A stretch of DNA of 64,000 nucleotides from AV40 sp963817335 (GCA_963817335.1 CAWFNX010000001.1:1178001-1242000), one strand, 5' to 3'; counted from the first letter of the stretch, positions 24,827 to 33,179 are shown. Program-made: numbers and translations. The notes: generated by a model from the letters alone, not told the origin.

Positions 24827-25636
24827 GTGAACGCGCCGGAGATTCTCGGAATCATCGCGGGCAACGGCGTTTATCCAAAAGAACTGGCCCAGGCCGCACG
24901 CAATGCCGGCGTAAAAAAAATCGTCGCGGCTGCGTTCGCAGATGAAACCGACCGTTCAATCGAACAAAATGCTGACACGGTCGAATGGTTGCGCGTTGGC
25001 CAACTTGGCCGGCTCCTGAAGTTTTTTCGCGAGAATGAAGTGTGCCACGCAATCATGGCCGGCCAAATCGCACCGAAGAATCTGTTCGATCTACGCCCGG
25101 ACGTGAAGGCGTTGGTTGTTCTCGCCAAACTCAAACAGCGCAACGCGGAGTCGATCTTCACCGCGATCGCCGATGAGCTAAAGAAAACGGGAGTCGATCT
25201 CTTGCCGGCGACAAGTTTTTTGGATGATCAGGTCGCAGCAAGGGGATTGATCGCTGGACCGAAGTTATCTCGGGGCGAAGAGGCAGATGTTGATCTGGGC
25301 TGGAATGTCGCAAAAGAGATCGCGCGACTCGATATTGGCCAAACCATCCTGGTGAAAAACGGAACCGTGCTCGCGGTTGAAGCGTTTGAAGGAACCAACG
25401 ACGCGATCAAACGTGGTGGAGCGCTGGCCCGCGAAGGCGCGGTCATGATCAAGGTCGCCAAACCGAATCAGGACATGCGGTTCGATGTTCCGGTGGTCGG
25501 TGTGGAGACCATCAGGGTCGCCGGCGAAGCGAAGCTACGCGTCATTGCGGTCGAAACTGGGAAAACGTTGCTCCTCGAGCGCGACAAAGTGATCGATCTC
25601 GCGGGCCGCGCAAAAATCTCGATCACCGCCAGGTGA
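24827..25636 (+). CDS. lpxI: UDP-2,3-diacylglucosamine pyrophosphatase LpxI
   Basis: Hydrolyses UDP-2,3-diacylglucosamine to lipid X in lipid A synthesis, replacing LpxH. The GTG at 24827 (residues NAPEILGIIAGNGVYP) is preferred, with AGAGAG upstream; an ATG at 24755 would translate the palindromic element. It gives about 269 residues. Conserved LpxI stretches include the N-terminal GIIAGNG, VGQLGRLLKFFRENEV, IMAGQI and VDLGWNVAKEIARLDIGQT, and the C-terminal VAKPNQDMRFDVPVVGVETI. Evidence for an LPS-bearing outer membrane. Confidence 0.93.
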   Translation: MNAPEILGIIAGNGVYPKELAQAARNAGVKKIVAAAFADETDRSIEQNADTVEWLRVGQLGRLLKFFRENEVCHAIMAGQIAPKNLFDLRPDVKALVVLAKLKQRNAESIFTAIADELKKTGVDLLPATSFLDDQVAARGLIAGPKLSRGEEADVDLGWNVAKEIARLDIGQTILVKNGTVLAVEAFEGTNDAIKRGGALAREGAVMIKVAKPNQDMRFDVPVVGVETIRVAGEAKLRVIAVETGKTLLLERDKVIDLAGRAKISITAR

Positions 25637-25760
25637 AATGGAGCCTAGCCCGTTCACTCCCCCTCTGACCACTGACTTCCGACCTCTGAACACCGGGGCC
25701 CTGGTTTGATACCCTTTTGACCCTTCGAATCAAAACGAGGGCGATCGGCTGTGAGGCCGG

Positions 25761-26030
25761 TTAGGCCTTGACGATTAGAAACAGCAACAGCGCGACGACG
25801 ATGATTGGGATCGCGCAAATCAAGAGCACTAGGTTGTTTCGCGGACCCAGTTCCCTCGGCACGAGCGCATCAGTGACGATCTTTTTCTCGATTTGTCGCA
25901 AATGCCGCAACACGTAAACAAACGCGCAGATCACCGCGACGAAGGCGACCCCGGCGAGAATACGAACCGGGAACAACGGATCGCTGGCCAAAAGTGCCAT
26001 TGTGTTGATGTTTGAGAGCTCGCCCGCCAT
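25761..26030 (-). CDS. Small two-TM hypothetical protein
   Basis: 89 residues with hydrophobic helices at about 18-42 (FPVRILAGVAFVAVICAFVYVL) and 67-88 (LVLLICAIPIIVVALLLFLIV), joined by a charged loop (RHLRQIEKKIVTDAL). No family recognised. The true start may be the second Met (residue 11, MALLASDPLFP). It ends a three-gene leftward run behind the alpha-crystallin lipoprotein, 6 bases after the preceding stop. The 120 bases before lpxI's stop contain low-complexity GACCACTGACTTCCGACC-type repeats. Confidence 0.65.
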   Translation of the reverse strand: MAGELSNINTMALLASDPLFPVRILAGVAFVAVICAFVYVLRHLRQIEKKIVTDALVPRELGPRNNLVLLICAIPIIVVALLLFLIVKA

Positions 26031-26036
26031 CGCCCG

Positions 26037-26360
26037 TCACTCTAAAAAAAGGCCGGCCCGCTTGGCACGTTCGCGAAGCTGACCGGCGAGCTCCTTCTCC
26101 GAGAAGAGCGCCGATTTTTTACCGAGAAATATCTCCGCATCGGTCAGAGCGTCTTCGTAAAATGCGACCTGTTGCTTTGGAATCCAGGTTTGGGCGACGA
26201 TAAACAAACCGTTCTTAACAGAATATTTATTGGACGAGGGCTCGCCGAGATAATTCTTCATCGCAAACTCAACAACTTCTTTCGTTGCTGCCGGCTCTGT
26301 CCGAAACGCGGTGCGGTTGTCATCGCTGCAAGCGCATACGATAGCCCTGATCTTCATCAA
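26037..26360 (-). CDS. Hypothetical protein (107 aa)
   Basis: Soluble, no signal peptide. It starts MMKIRAIVCACSDDNRTAF, with later EVVEFAMKNYLGEPSSNKY, WIPKQQVAFYEDALTDAEIFLGKK and a basic C-terminal helix (QLRERAKRAGLF). I do not recognise the family. It lies 12 bases after the lipoprotein stop and 6 before the two-TM gene, so the three are probably one transcript. Codon usage resembles its neighbours. Confidence 0.65.
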   Translation of the reverse strand: MMKIRAIVCACSDDNRTAFRTEPAATKEVVEFAMKNYLGEPSSNKYSVKNGLFIVAQTWIPKQQVAFYEDALTDAEIFLGKKSALFSEKELAGQLRERAKRAGLFLE

Positions 26361-26372
26361 CTCTTCGCGTCA

Positions 26373-27410
26373 TCAGGCTTTTGGCAAGGTCACGACAACC
26401 GCATTCGCCTGGCGATTAACTTTCATCTCACTTTCCTTGACCGGACCCGGCAGCGTAATCATTTCTTCGTAACGGCCGCGTTCGACGCTTTGCTGAGAGT
26501 TGGTTGAGCCGTTCTTCTGTTCCTGAGCGCTCAGATGTAATTCACCGTTTTCAAAATTTACATTTACGTTGGAGACGTCTCGATTGGGCAGCGCAAAATG
26601 GACGACGTACTTATCTTTTTGGTCGTCCACATTAACAGCTGAACCGAGCTCAAGGGCCGTCCCTCCGTTCAAAAGATCGTTTGGAAACGCATTTTGAAAC
26701 ATCGTTTTCATTTGCGCTTCCATTCGTTGCATGTCGTCAATCATTCGCTGATCCCATGCGCCGAACGAACCGGCGAAACCGGGGGAAGCTGACGCGGTCG
26801 GGGCCGGACTTTGCGTTGACGTCGCGGCTACGGTTGACGGAGTCGATTTCGGAACACTAATCACAACCATGTTTGGCTTGCGCTGGATTTGCAGCTGATC
26901 TGCCCGAACCGGTTGCGACAAAGTGATGACTTCCTGATAGTTCTCCGGTTCCGTTGCGCCGTTTTTCGTTTCTGCGGCGTTCATCGTGATCTCCAAATTA
27001 TTGCCATTAATCTTCGCGTTCACCTTTGAGGTATCACCGTTCGGCAAATAAACGCGCGCTACGTAACGATCCTTTTGTTCGCGAAGATCGACCGATGAAG
27101 CAAATCCCGATTGCCCGAAGTCACTCCCGAAATCGCGAAAAGTTTGGGAGAAGACGTTGTCTAACTGCGCTTGCAAGTCACGCATCCGCAGCTGAACGTC
27201 CGCGAAAGGAGATCCGGTCGCAAGCGGAGAGACCGTTGGCACAGGTGTAGTGCTGGATGTGGATCCTGACGCCGTTGCAGTCGGGGTCGGGCTCGGGTTT
27301 GGGGTGGTTGAACTCAATGGGTTGCTACTTTTTGAGCACGCACTGTTCAGGGCAAGAAGGGATGTGAGTGCGATTGGCACCCAGAGGAACCGGAAGAATG
27401 GAACGTTCAT
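26373..27410 (-). CDS. Lipoprotein with two tandem alpha-crystallin (Hsp20) domains
   Basis: 345 residues. A lipobox, LNSAC, at about 21-25 ends the signal peptide, then comes a Ser/Thr/Pro linker (25-65). Two homologous units follow: residues about 68-190 (DVQLRMRDLQAQLDNVF, SVDLREQKDRYVARVYLPN, INGNNLEITMNAAE) and about 225-345 (DMQRMEAQMKTMFQNAF, AVNVDDQKDKYVVHFALPN, FENGELHLSAQEQ, MITLPGPVKESEMKVNRQANAVVVTLPKA). Each has the strand order of small heat-shock protein alpha-crystallin domains. Cytosolic sHSPs carry one domain and no lipid anchor, so this would be a membrane-tethered periplasmic holdase. Function inferred from fold. Confidence 0.85.
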   Translation of the reverse strand: MNVPFFRFLWVPIALTSLLALNSACSKSSNPLSSTTPNPSPTPTATASGSTSSTTPVPTVSPLATGSPFADVQLRMRDLQAQLDNVFSQTFRDFGSDFGQSGFASSVDLREQKDRYVARVYLPNGDTSKVNAKINGNNLEITMNAAETKNGATEPENYQEVITLSQPVRADQLQIQRKPNMVVISVPKSTPSTVAATSTQSPAPTASASPGFAGSFGAWDQRMIDDMQRMEAQMKTMFQNAFPNDLLNGGTALELGSAVNVDDQKDKYVVHFALPNRDVSNVNVNFENGELHLSAQEQKNGSTNSQQSVERGRYEEMITLPGPVKESEMKVNRQANAVVVTLPKA

Positions 27411-27578
27411 TTTCTATTTCAAATTGGCACAAGATCATGCCGCCATTTCCAGGGAACTCCCGGAACGTTTTTGGTTTATCTTTTCCCTAAATAAGACGCC
27501 TGACCGTGCCACAATCTACTTTGCGCTCCGGTAAGATTAAACTGTTCACCTACTAGACAGGCAAATTCCAAGGGTCGT

Positions 27579-27607
27579 TCAAAAAAATATCGACCATTGA
27601 TATACTG
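27579..27607 (+). promoter_or_regulatory. Candidate sigma-70 promoter for the monooxygenase run
   Basis: TTCAAA (27579-27584), a 17-base AT-rich spacer, then TATACT (27602-27607), about 55 bases before the ATG at 27663. Matches are 4/6 and 5/6 to the consensus. It is the clearest promoter-like pair in the 252-base intergenic region; the rest of that region shows no hairpin or repeat I can support. Confidence 0.4.
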
Positions 27608-27662
27608 TGGCTAATTTAAGACCAGACGGGCTACCAGGCGCAGTGGCGCGGACCCATCTGAA

Positions 27663-28859
27663 ATGAAACGATCTTCGATTTTGATTTCTGGGGCCGGGAT
27701 TGCCGGCTTAACTCTCGCTTACTGGCTTCATCGTCGCGGATTTGAGCCTACGTTGATCGAGCAAGCATCCCATTTGCGCGCAGGAGGCTACATGATCGAT
27801 TTCTGGGGAGTAGGCTACGACGTTGCTGAAAAAATGGGGCTCGTTCCGCAACTGCACCGCGCCGGCTACAAAATCGATCGGCTAATTTTCGTGAACGAAA
27901 AGGGCGGTGTTTCCAGCGAGCTCAACGGGGATGCGCTCCGGCATGCTATCGGCGAGCGTTTCATTAGTCTGCCGCGCGGCGATCTGGCTCGGACAATTTT
28001 TGATACGATTGCCGGAAAGATCGAGATCATCTTTTCAGATAGCGTTAAACGCATTCAGACAAATTCCAGTGCCGTAGAGGTTTCTTTCAGGCACTCGCCG
28101 TCGCGGCGCTTCGGAGTCGTGGCTGGATGCGGTGGCTTGCATTCAGCTACCCGCAGTCTCGTCTTTGGAAGAGAAGATCAATTCGAAAGATATCTCGGAT
28201 ATTACGCGGCTTCTTTTATAACGACCGGTTACTCACGCCGCGACGAGCACAGTTATCTCAGTTACGCGACGCCCGGACGCCAGATCAGCCGTTACGCATT
28301 GCGTGGCGACCGTACTGCTTTTCTTTTTGTATTCAGGCGCGAGCAGCCGCTCCAACAGCGTCCCGACCCTGAAGAAACCAGAAAAATTCTCTGGAAGACC
28401 TTTGGACACGACTCTTGGACCGAGATTGCGGAAATTTTTGACCACCTCGAGCGTTGCAACGATTTGTATTTCGACGGTATCAGTCAAATCCAAATGCTGG
28501 GATGGTCACGCGGCCGGAGCGTGCTCGTGGGCGATGCAGCTTACGCTCCGTCACTTTTGGCAGGTGAAGGCGCGGGATTGGCAATGGCCGGAGCGTACAT
28601 CCTGGCCGGAGAATTGGAACGCGCGAATGGCGATCACACTGTTGCATTCTCCTCTTACGAGCGCCGTTTGCGCAACTTGATACAGCGCAAACAGCTCTCC
28701 GCTCGGCGAAACGCGGGCAGCTTTGCACCCAAGACTCGGATCGGATTGTTTGCGCGCAATGTTGTTCTCCGTCTCGCTTCAAATCCAATCGTGAGCAATT
28801 GGATAATGCGTCGCTTCCTGACAGACGAGTTCGAGTTGCCCGACTACACATCAGGTTGA
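27663..28859 (+). CDS. FAD-dependent monooxygenase (PHBH/TetX-like)
   Basis: 398 residues. The N-terminal dinucleotide motif is ISGAGIAGLTLAYWLHRRG, with an acidic residue at the end of beta-2 (PTLIEQA). The second motif is GCGGLHSATR (usually GADGxxSxxR, so the Asp is replaced by Gly). The FAD ribose motif is VLVGDAAYAPSLLAGEGAGLAMAGAYILA. These place it in the group A aromatic hydroxylases near TetX and 2-polyprenylphenol hydroxylases. It leads a run with a UbiA-like membrane protein and a methyltransferase. Likely hydroxylates a small aromatic or quinone-type substrate; substrate unknown. Confidence 0.9.
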   Translation: MKRSSILISGAGIAGLTLAYWLHRRGFEPTLIEQASHLRAGGYMIDFWGVGYDVAEKMGLVPQLHRAGYKIDRLIFVNEKGGVSSELNGDALRHAIGERFISLPRGDLARTIFDTIAGKIEIIFSDSVKRIQTNSSAVEVSFRHSPSRRFGVVAGCGGLHSATRSLVFGREDQFERYLGYYAASFITTGYSRRDEHSYLSYATPGRQISRYALRGDRTAFLFVFRREQPLQQRPDPEETRKILWKTFGHDSWTEIAEIFDHLERCNDLYFDGISQIQMLGWSRGRSVLVGDAAYAPSLLAGEGAGLAMAGAYILAGELERANGDHTVAFSSYERRLRNLIQRKQLSARRNAGSFAPKTRIGLFARNVVLRLASNPIVSNWIMRRFLTDEFELPDYTSG

Positions 28860-28886
28860 TCGGAAAAGCGCGGATTACTTCGCGAA

Positions 28887-29783
28887 ATGACTAAGGCCGT
28901 TCCAAACACTCCAACAGAGTTCGCGGGCTTTGATGCCGCGCTTCATTTGGCTGGGCAACGTCTGTTGTTGCTCGGCAATCTGACCTGTCTCGACGCTCCG
29001 GCGGTCGCGGTGAGCTGGCTTCTGTTGTGGAGAGACTGTTTTCATATGACCGTTTCGCATGGGAATATCGCCGCGTTATTTCTGACAGTCTGGCTGATCT
29101 ATCTCGTCGATCGCTTTGTCGATTCCTTTTCCCTGCAACCCGTAGGGCCCCGCTCTGCGCGCCAGACATTCTGCGTTAGCAATCGGGGCCTCTGGCTATC
29201 GTCGATCTTGCTTGTCGGCTTCGTCGACGTTGCCGTCGTTTGTTTCACTCTCGACCGCGCCATTGTTCTTCGCGGAATATTTCTTGGTTCGATTGTGCTC
29301 GCGTATCTGACGACCAATTGGTGGTGCGACGAGATCTGGACAGGCGTTCCGTTCAAAGAAGCGATCATCGGTTCATTATTTTCGGCGGGCACGTTTCTCG
29401 GACTTGGCTCTTGGCTCTTCGTAATGCCGGCGGCAATACTTCTGGTCGGCGGTTTATTTGCACTGCTGTGTTTTGCCAATTGCGTCAGTATCGCCTCTTG
29501 GGAACGCAACCTGGATCGAATTCAGAACAAACATTCGCTTGCCACCCGATTCGGTCCGGTACTGCGATTAGGTAAATTTCTCGCGGCAGCCTTGGTCGTC
29601 GGATCTGTCTTTCTTGTTTGGATCGACGTTGCCGCCTGGCCCCTCGCAGTATGCATTTCCGTCAGCTCAATCGCGCTGATTTCTCTTAATAAGGCTAGAG
29701 TTTGCCGCGATGAACGCTGCGCTTTGGCCGATCTGGTGTTGCTCTCACCGATCATTTTTTTGGCGATAAGGAAAGGCCTATGA
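28887..29783 (+). CDS. UbiA-like polytopic membrane protein
   Basis: 298 residues with about eight TM helices. Two loops resemble the metal-diphosphate motifs of UbiA prenyltransferases: LIYLVDRFVDSF (about 91-102), keeping DRxxD but without the leading Asn-Asp, and SWERNLDRIQNKHSLATRFG, matching the second loop with E and D retained and the Asn/Lys-x-Ser-x-x-x-x-x-Gly tail. PFKEAIIGSLFSAGTFLGL also fits. Because one aspartate set is incomplete, catalysis is uncertain. It overlaps the following methyltransferase by four bases. Best reading: a divergent prenyltransferase of an unknown pathway. Confidence 0.65.
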   Translation: MTKAVPNTPTEFAGFDAALHLAGQRLLLLGNLTCLDAPAVAVSWLLLWRDCFHMTVSHGNIAALFLTVWLIYLVDRFVDSFSLQPVGPRSARQTFCVSNRGLWLSSILLVGFVDVAVVCFTLDRAIVLRGIFLGSIVLAYLTTNWWCDEIWTGVPFKEAIIGSLFSAGTFLGLGSWLFVMPAAILLVGGLFALLCFANCVSIASWERNLDRIQNKHSLATRFGPVLRLGKFLAAALVVGSVFLVWIDVAAWPLAVCISVSSIALISLNKARVCRDERCALADLVLLSPIIFLAIRKGL

Positions 29784-30448
29784 GCTTCGACCGCATCGCG
29801 CCGCATTATCGCTGGATCGAAACGCTCGCGTTTGGCAATGCGCTTCAACGAGCACGCATACTCTGGATCCGAGAAATCCCGCGGCCAAAACGCGCGTTGA
29901 TTGTTGGCGAAGGCAACGGACGGTTTCTTTGCGAATTATTGCGCGCTCACCCAAAAATCGACGTCGATTGCATCGATGCCAGTCATAATATGTTGCGGAT
30001 AGCTCGCAGCCGGGTGGAACGGAAATGTCCTGAATCGCTTCCCCATGTTCGTTTCTTGCAACGTGATATTCTGCGTTGGTCGCCGCGGAGGAGCTATGAT
30101 CTTTTGGTAACGCACTTTTTTCTCGATTGCTTTCAACACGATCAGTTGGAAGAGATCATGGCGAAGCTGAGCGCGGCTGTTTCCGCCGGCGCGGTCTGGC
30201 TGCTCGCCGATTTCACGATCCCGACGAACCGTTTTGCGCGATGGCATGCGCTAACTTGGCTTTGCGCGATGTACACGTTCTTTCGAGCCGTCGCCGGCAT
30301 CACCGCTCATAGAATTGTCGAGCCAACATCGTTGATGGCGGCCGACCGATTCGTCCGAACAAAAGAAAAGTCGTTTCGTTGGCGAATGATAAAATCGGAG
30401 GCATACGTGGCACAAGAGTGGTCGGCTTCGGCTTGCACGGCCCAGTGA
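29780..30448 (+). CDS. Class I SAM-dependent methyltransferase
   Basis: 222 residues. Motif I is ALIVGEGNGRFLCELL, acidic residue in VDCIDASHNM, motif II/III region YDLLVTHFFLDCF, and a following LLADFTIP strand as in UbiE-like enzymes. A start as MSFDRIAPHYRWIE is also typical of UbiE/UbiG relatives. The ATG overlaps the preceding stop (ATGA), indicating translational coupling with the UbiA-like gene. Acts perhaps on a prenylated or hydroxylated aromatic; substrate unknown. Confidence 0.88.
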   Translation: MSFDRIAPHYRWIETLAFGNALQRARILWIREIPRPKRALIVGEGNGRFLCELLRAHPKIDVDCIDASHNMLRIARSRVERKCPESLPHVRFLQRDILRWSPRRSYDLLVTHFFLDCFQHDQLEEIMAKLSAAVSAGAVWLLADFTIPTNRFARWHALTWLCAMYTFFRAVAGITAHRIVEPTSLMAADRFVRTKEKSFRWRMIKSEAYVAQEWSASACTAQ

Positions 30449-30455
30449 TTACAGA

Positions 30456-32291
30456 ATGTCTTCTACAGTGACCAAACAACACACCCAATCTCCGCTGCAG
30501 CCGTCTCGGCCAAGGAAAAATCAGTCTGCCGAGAAGGCGCTGTCCCCTCTGCGTTTCTGGCTGCTCGCGATGGTCATCGGATTAGTTGGCGGATTGGGCG
30601 CATTCCTCTTTCGCGGGCTGATCGCCTTCTTTCACAATCTGTTCTTTCTGGGAAAGATTTCCTTTTTGTATGAATCCAACGTCCATACCCCGCCAAGTCC
30701 ATGGGGACCGCTGATCATTTTCGTGCCAGTCATCGGCGGCATGGGGGTGACCTGGCTGGTCCAGACTTTCGCACCGGAAGCGCGCGGCCACGGCGTACCA
30801 GAAGTGATGGACGCGATCTATTACAACAAAAGCATTATTCGGCCGATTGTCGCAGTGATTAAATCGCTCGCCTCCGCGCTTTCGATTGGCAGCGGCGGAT
30901 CGGTCGGTCGCGAGGGTCCGATTATTCAAATTGGCTCGGCGTTCGGTTCAAGCGTTGGTCAATGGTTGCGCATCCCGGCTTGGCAGCGCACCACGTTAAT
31001 TGCGGCCGGCGCGGGCGCGGGAATCGCCGCTACCTTCAACACACCGATTGGGGGAGTCCTTTTTGCTGCGGAACTTTTGCTCCACGAAGTCAGTGTTTGG
31101 ACCCTTGTGCCGGTCGTAATTTCGACCGCGAGCGCCAGTTATGTCGGACGTTATTTCTTTGGACCGAACCCGGCCTTCGCCATTCCGGAGTTACGGATCA
31201 GTTATTTTCATCTGACACATCCGGTCCTTCTTCTGGCCTATATTGGCCTCGGTTTGGTGATTGGCCTGGTGTCGGTCGTTTACATCCGATCAATTTACGC
31301 TTTCGAGGATTTCTTTGACGCTAAGATCCGAAATCCCTACCTGCGCCATGCGAGCGGGATGCTCCTGCTCGGAATTCTCATGTATGTGCTTCTAACTCAA
31401 ACCGGAGCCTACCACATTGAAGGCGTCGGTTATGCCACAATTCAACAGGTCCTCTCCGGGACGCTGACTTCTTTCTGGCTGCTCCTGCTCCTTTTCGCGC
31501 TCAAACTTTTCGCCACTTCGCTGACGCTCGGTTCCGGAGCATCGGGCGGCGTTTTTTCTCCTGCACTTTTTCTTGGCGCAACTCTGGGCGGCGCCTACGG
31601 GATTCTCCTTCAGCATATTTTTCCAGCCATCACCATCAGCCCGGCCGCATTCGCGGTCGTCGGCATGGCCGGCATCGTCGGCGGAACTACCGGGGCGGCG
31701 ATTACCGCGATCGTTATGATTTTCGAAATGACGCTCGACTACGGAGTTATCGTGCCAATGACGACGACGGTGGCAATTGCATACGGCGTGCGGAAAATGA
31801 TTTCGAATGAAAGTATCTACACCCTGAAACTGGTGCGGCGCGGTCACCACATGCCCAGCGCAATGCAGGCCAATATCCAGTACATGAGACCAGCTCGCGA
31901 ACTGAACCATGCCGGCATCGTCAGGCTACCGGCTGAAATGACCTTGCCGGAACTCGCGATCATCTTGCCTTCGTATCCCACGGACGCCTGCTTCATGGTG
32001 ATGAAGGAAAAAGAAATCGCAGGCGTGATTACCTTTGGCGCAGCGTTGCAAGCCATCCGTCGGCCGCGGCAGGACACTACCGTCGCGGAAATCGTCTCTC
32101 AGGATTACGCTGTGATCAGTGCGAACACGTCCGTCTTCGAGATCCTGATCAAGATACGCCTCGACGGGACGCAAGTCTTTCTACTGGCGCCGGAACATCA
32201 CGAGCAGGCGGCTGATGGGTTGCAACGCTGGATTTCGAAAGAGTCGATCGCGGAATCCTTGATCGATGCGATCGAACTGTTTTCTGAGTAG
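30456..32291 (+). CDS. ClC-family chloride channel/transporter with CBS domains
   Basis: 611 residues. The channel part (about 30-440) has RGHGVPEVM, GSGGSVGREGPIIQ (GREGP at 151-155, gating Glu153), FNTPIGGVLFAAE and GSGASGGVFSPALFLGA, the three anion-pore signatures. The C-terminal 150 residues form a CBS pair (IVRLPAEMTLPELAIILPS, IVSQDYAVISANTSVFEIL). It lies 7 bases after the methyltransferase stop, so it is probably on the same transcript. Whether it is a channel or a proton antiporter cannot be told here. Confidence 0.95.
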   Translation: MSSTVTKQHTQSPLQPSRPRKNQSAEKALSPLRFWLLAMVIGLVGGLGAFLFRGLIAFFHNLFFLGKISFLYESNVHTPPSPWGPLIIFVPVIGGMGVTWLVQTFAPEARGHGVPEVMDAIYYNKSIIRPIVAVIKSLASALSIGSGGSVGREGPIIQIGSAFGSSVGQWLRIPAWQRTTLIAAGAGAGIAATFNTPIGGVLFAAELLLHEVSVWTLVPVVISTASASYVGRYFFGPNPAFAIPELRISYFHLTHPVLLLAYIGLGLVIGLVSVVYIRSIYAFEDFFDAKIRNPYLRHASGMLLLGILMYVLLTQTGAYHIEGVGYATIQQVLSGTLTSFWLLLLLFALKLFATSLTLGSGASGGVFSPALFLGATLGGAYGILLQHIFPAITISPAAFAVVGMAGIVGGTTGAAITAIVMIFEMTLDYGVIVPMTTTVAIAYGVRKMISNESIYTLKLVRRGHHMPSAMQANIQYMRPARELNHAGIVRLPAEMTLPELAIILPSYPTDACFMVMKEKEIAGVITFGAALQAIRRPRQDTTVAEIVSQDYAVISANTSVFEILIKIRLDGTQVFLLAPEHHEQAADGLQRWISKESIAESLIDAIELFSE

Positions 32292-32325
32292 TTTGACGCT
32301 ACGGCTTTACCTCCCCGAGCCCGCT

Positions 32326-32412
32326 ATGCGCTACGCGTGGTTTATCCCAATCGCGTACGTTATCGGATTTTTCATTATGCTCGGGGTTTGGAAGTGGCAT
32401 CCTAATAGTTAG
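32326..32412 (+). CDS. Putative 28-aa single-TM peptide
   Basis: Frame MRYAWFIPIAYVIGFFIMLGVWKWHPNS, shown here only in part: a hydrophobic span of 20 residues (AWFIPIAYVIGFFIMLGVW) between Arg2 and Lys-Trp-His. It lies 34 bases after the ClC stop and 4 before the MAPEG start, and has GAGCCCGC but no good Shine-Dalgarno upstream. It has the look of a membrane microprotein such as a small regulatory subunit. Only the composition and position support it. Confidence 0.4.
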   Translation: MRYAWFIPIAYVIGFFIMLGVWKWHPNS

Positions 32413-32416
32413 ACCT

Positions 32417-32812
32417 ATGACGACAGAGTTACGGCTTTTGGCCGCCACGGTAATTCTGGGCCTCTTGCACCTAATCGTGGACTCCCACCTCATCAGCTGT
32501 CAGCTCGGATATCGTTGGACAGCCAGCAGCCGTGACCGGCCCGTGCCACCGTTGCGCGGCGTGGCAAATCGAGTGGACCAAGCTTACACGAACTTCTTGG
32601 AAACCTTTCCTTTCTTCGTCGCGGTCGTCTTGGCGGCCCACTTCGCCGGTCGCCACGGCGCGTTGACGTTGTGGGGGGCACAACTCTACTTCTGGGGTCG
32701 AGTGGGCTATGTGTTGGCGGCAGCAGCTGGCCTAGGGCTGGTGCGCTCACTGTTGTTTTTTAACACGGCTCTAAGCGGCATCGTGCTTTTCCTCATCGCC
32801 CTTCTACACTAG
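32417..32812 (+). CDS. MAPEG family membrane protein
   Basis: 131 residues with four TM helices. The sequence RVDQAYTNFLETFPFFVAVVLAA followed by LWGAQLYFWGRVGYVLAAAAGLGLVRSL is the MAPEG pattern. The family covers membrane glutathione transferases and eicosanoid-pathway enzymes in eukaryotes; bacterial members are mostly of unknown substrate. Last gene of the run beginning at 27663. Confidence 0.9.
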   Translation: MTTELRLLAATVILGLLHLIVDSHLISCQLGYRWTASSRDRPVPPLRGVANRVDQAYTNFLETFPFFVAVVLAAHFAGRHGALTLWGAQLYFWGRVGYVLAAAAGLGLVRSLLFFNTALSGIVLFLIALLH

Positions 32813-33106
32813 AATTGTTCTACTCAACGCGGCGGCCGCATCGTCTTGCCATTTCGATGTCGCGCGCTACCCCAAAATTGAAGCGAGCAACCGGTCTCAT
32901 TAGTCTCTTTAATTCAGCATGAGGTTTTACTAAGCATAAACAAGAAAGATAAAGTGCTGTGCTTTTTTACCATGGAGCCTAGGGGATTATCCAAAGCAAT
33001 CGCTTTGCTCCAGCTTTAGAGCTGCGCTCTTAACTGGCGCTCCGCGCCCCGCCGGTCGAACAAGTTCTCATCCCCACTTGGTTTAATGTTTCGCTACGCG
33101 AAATTG
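32813..33106. other. Gene-free stretch with duplicated tRNA end
   Basis: About 290 bases without a supportable frame. It contains the 16-base copy of the tRNA-Ala 3' end at 32973-32988, an AT-rich tract before it (GTGCTTTTTTACC) and short GC-rich imperfect palindromes near 33010-33060. No RNA gene other than the tRNA is recognisable. Confidence 0.6.
32973..32988. repeat. Duplicate of the tRNA-Ala 3' end (att-like direct repeat)
   Basis: TGGAGCCTAGGGGATT is an exact copy of 33107-33122, the 3' end of the tRNA gene (T arm and acceptor), in the same orientation and 134 bases away. Such copies are the footprint of tyrosine-recombinase elements that integrate at tRNA 3' ends. Nothing mobile remains between the copies. 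Confidence 0.65.
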
Positions 33107-33179
33107 TGGAGCCTAGGGGATTCGAACCCCTGACCTCCTCAATGCCATTGAGGCGCTCTACCAACTGAGCTAAGACCCC
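33107..33179 (-). tRNA. tRNA-Ala (anticodon GGC)
   Basis: Read leftward: acceptor GGGGTCT pairs with AGGCTCC plus discriminator A; D arm AGCTCAGTTGGTAGAGC; anticodon stem CCTCA/TGAGG around loop ATGGCAT, so anticodon GGC (reads GCC/GCU); T arm AGGGGTTCGAATCCCCT. 73 nt, with no encoded CCA. All arms pair correctly. Confidence 0.97.

Noticed and set aside
27427..27443. Sigma-54-like TGGCAC-N5-CATGCC
   Set aside because: The -12 element is poor (CATGCC for TTGCA) and it points away from the lipoprotein gene. A sigma-70-like pair closer to the downstream gene is better supported.
32973..32988. Second tRNA gene downstream of tRNA-Ala
   Set aside because: Only the 16 bases of the 3' end are present; no D or anticodon arm can be formed nearby.
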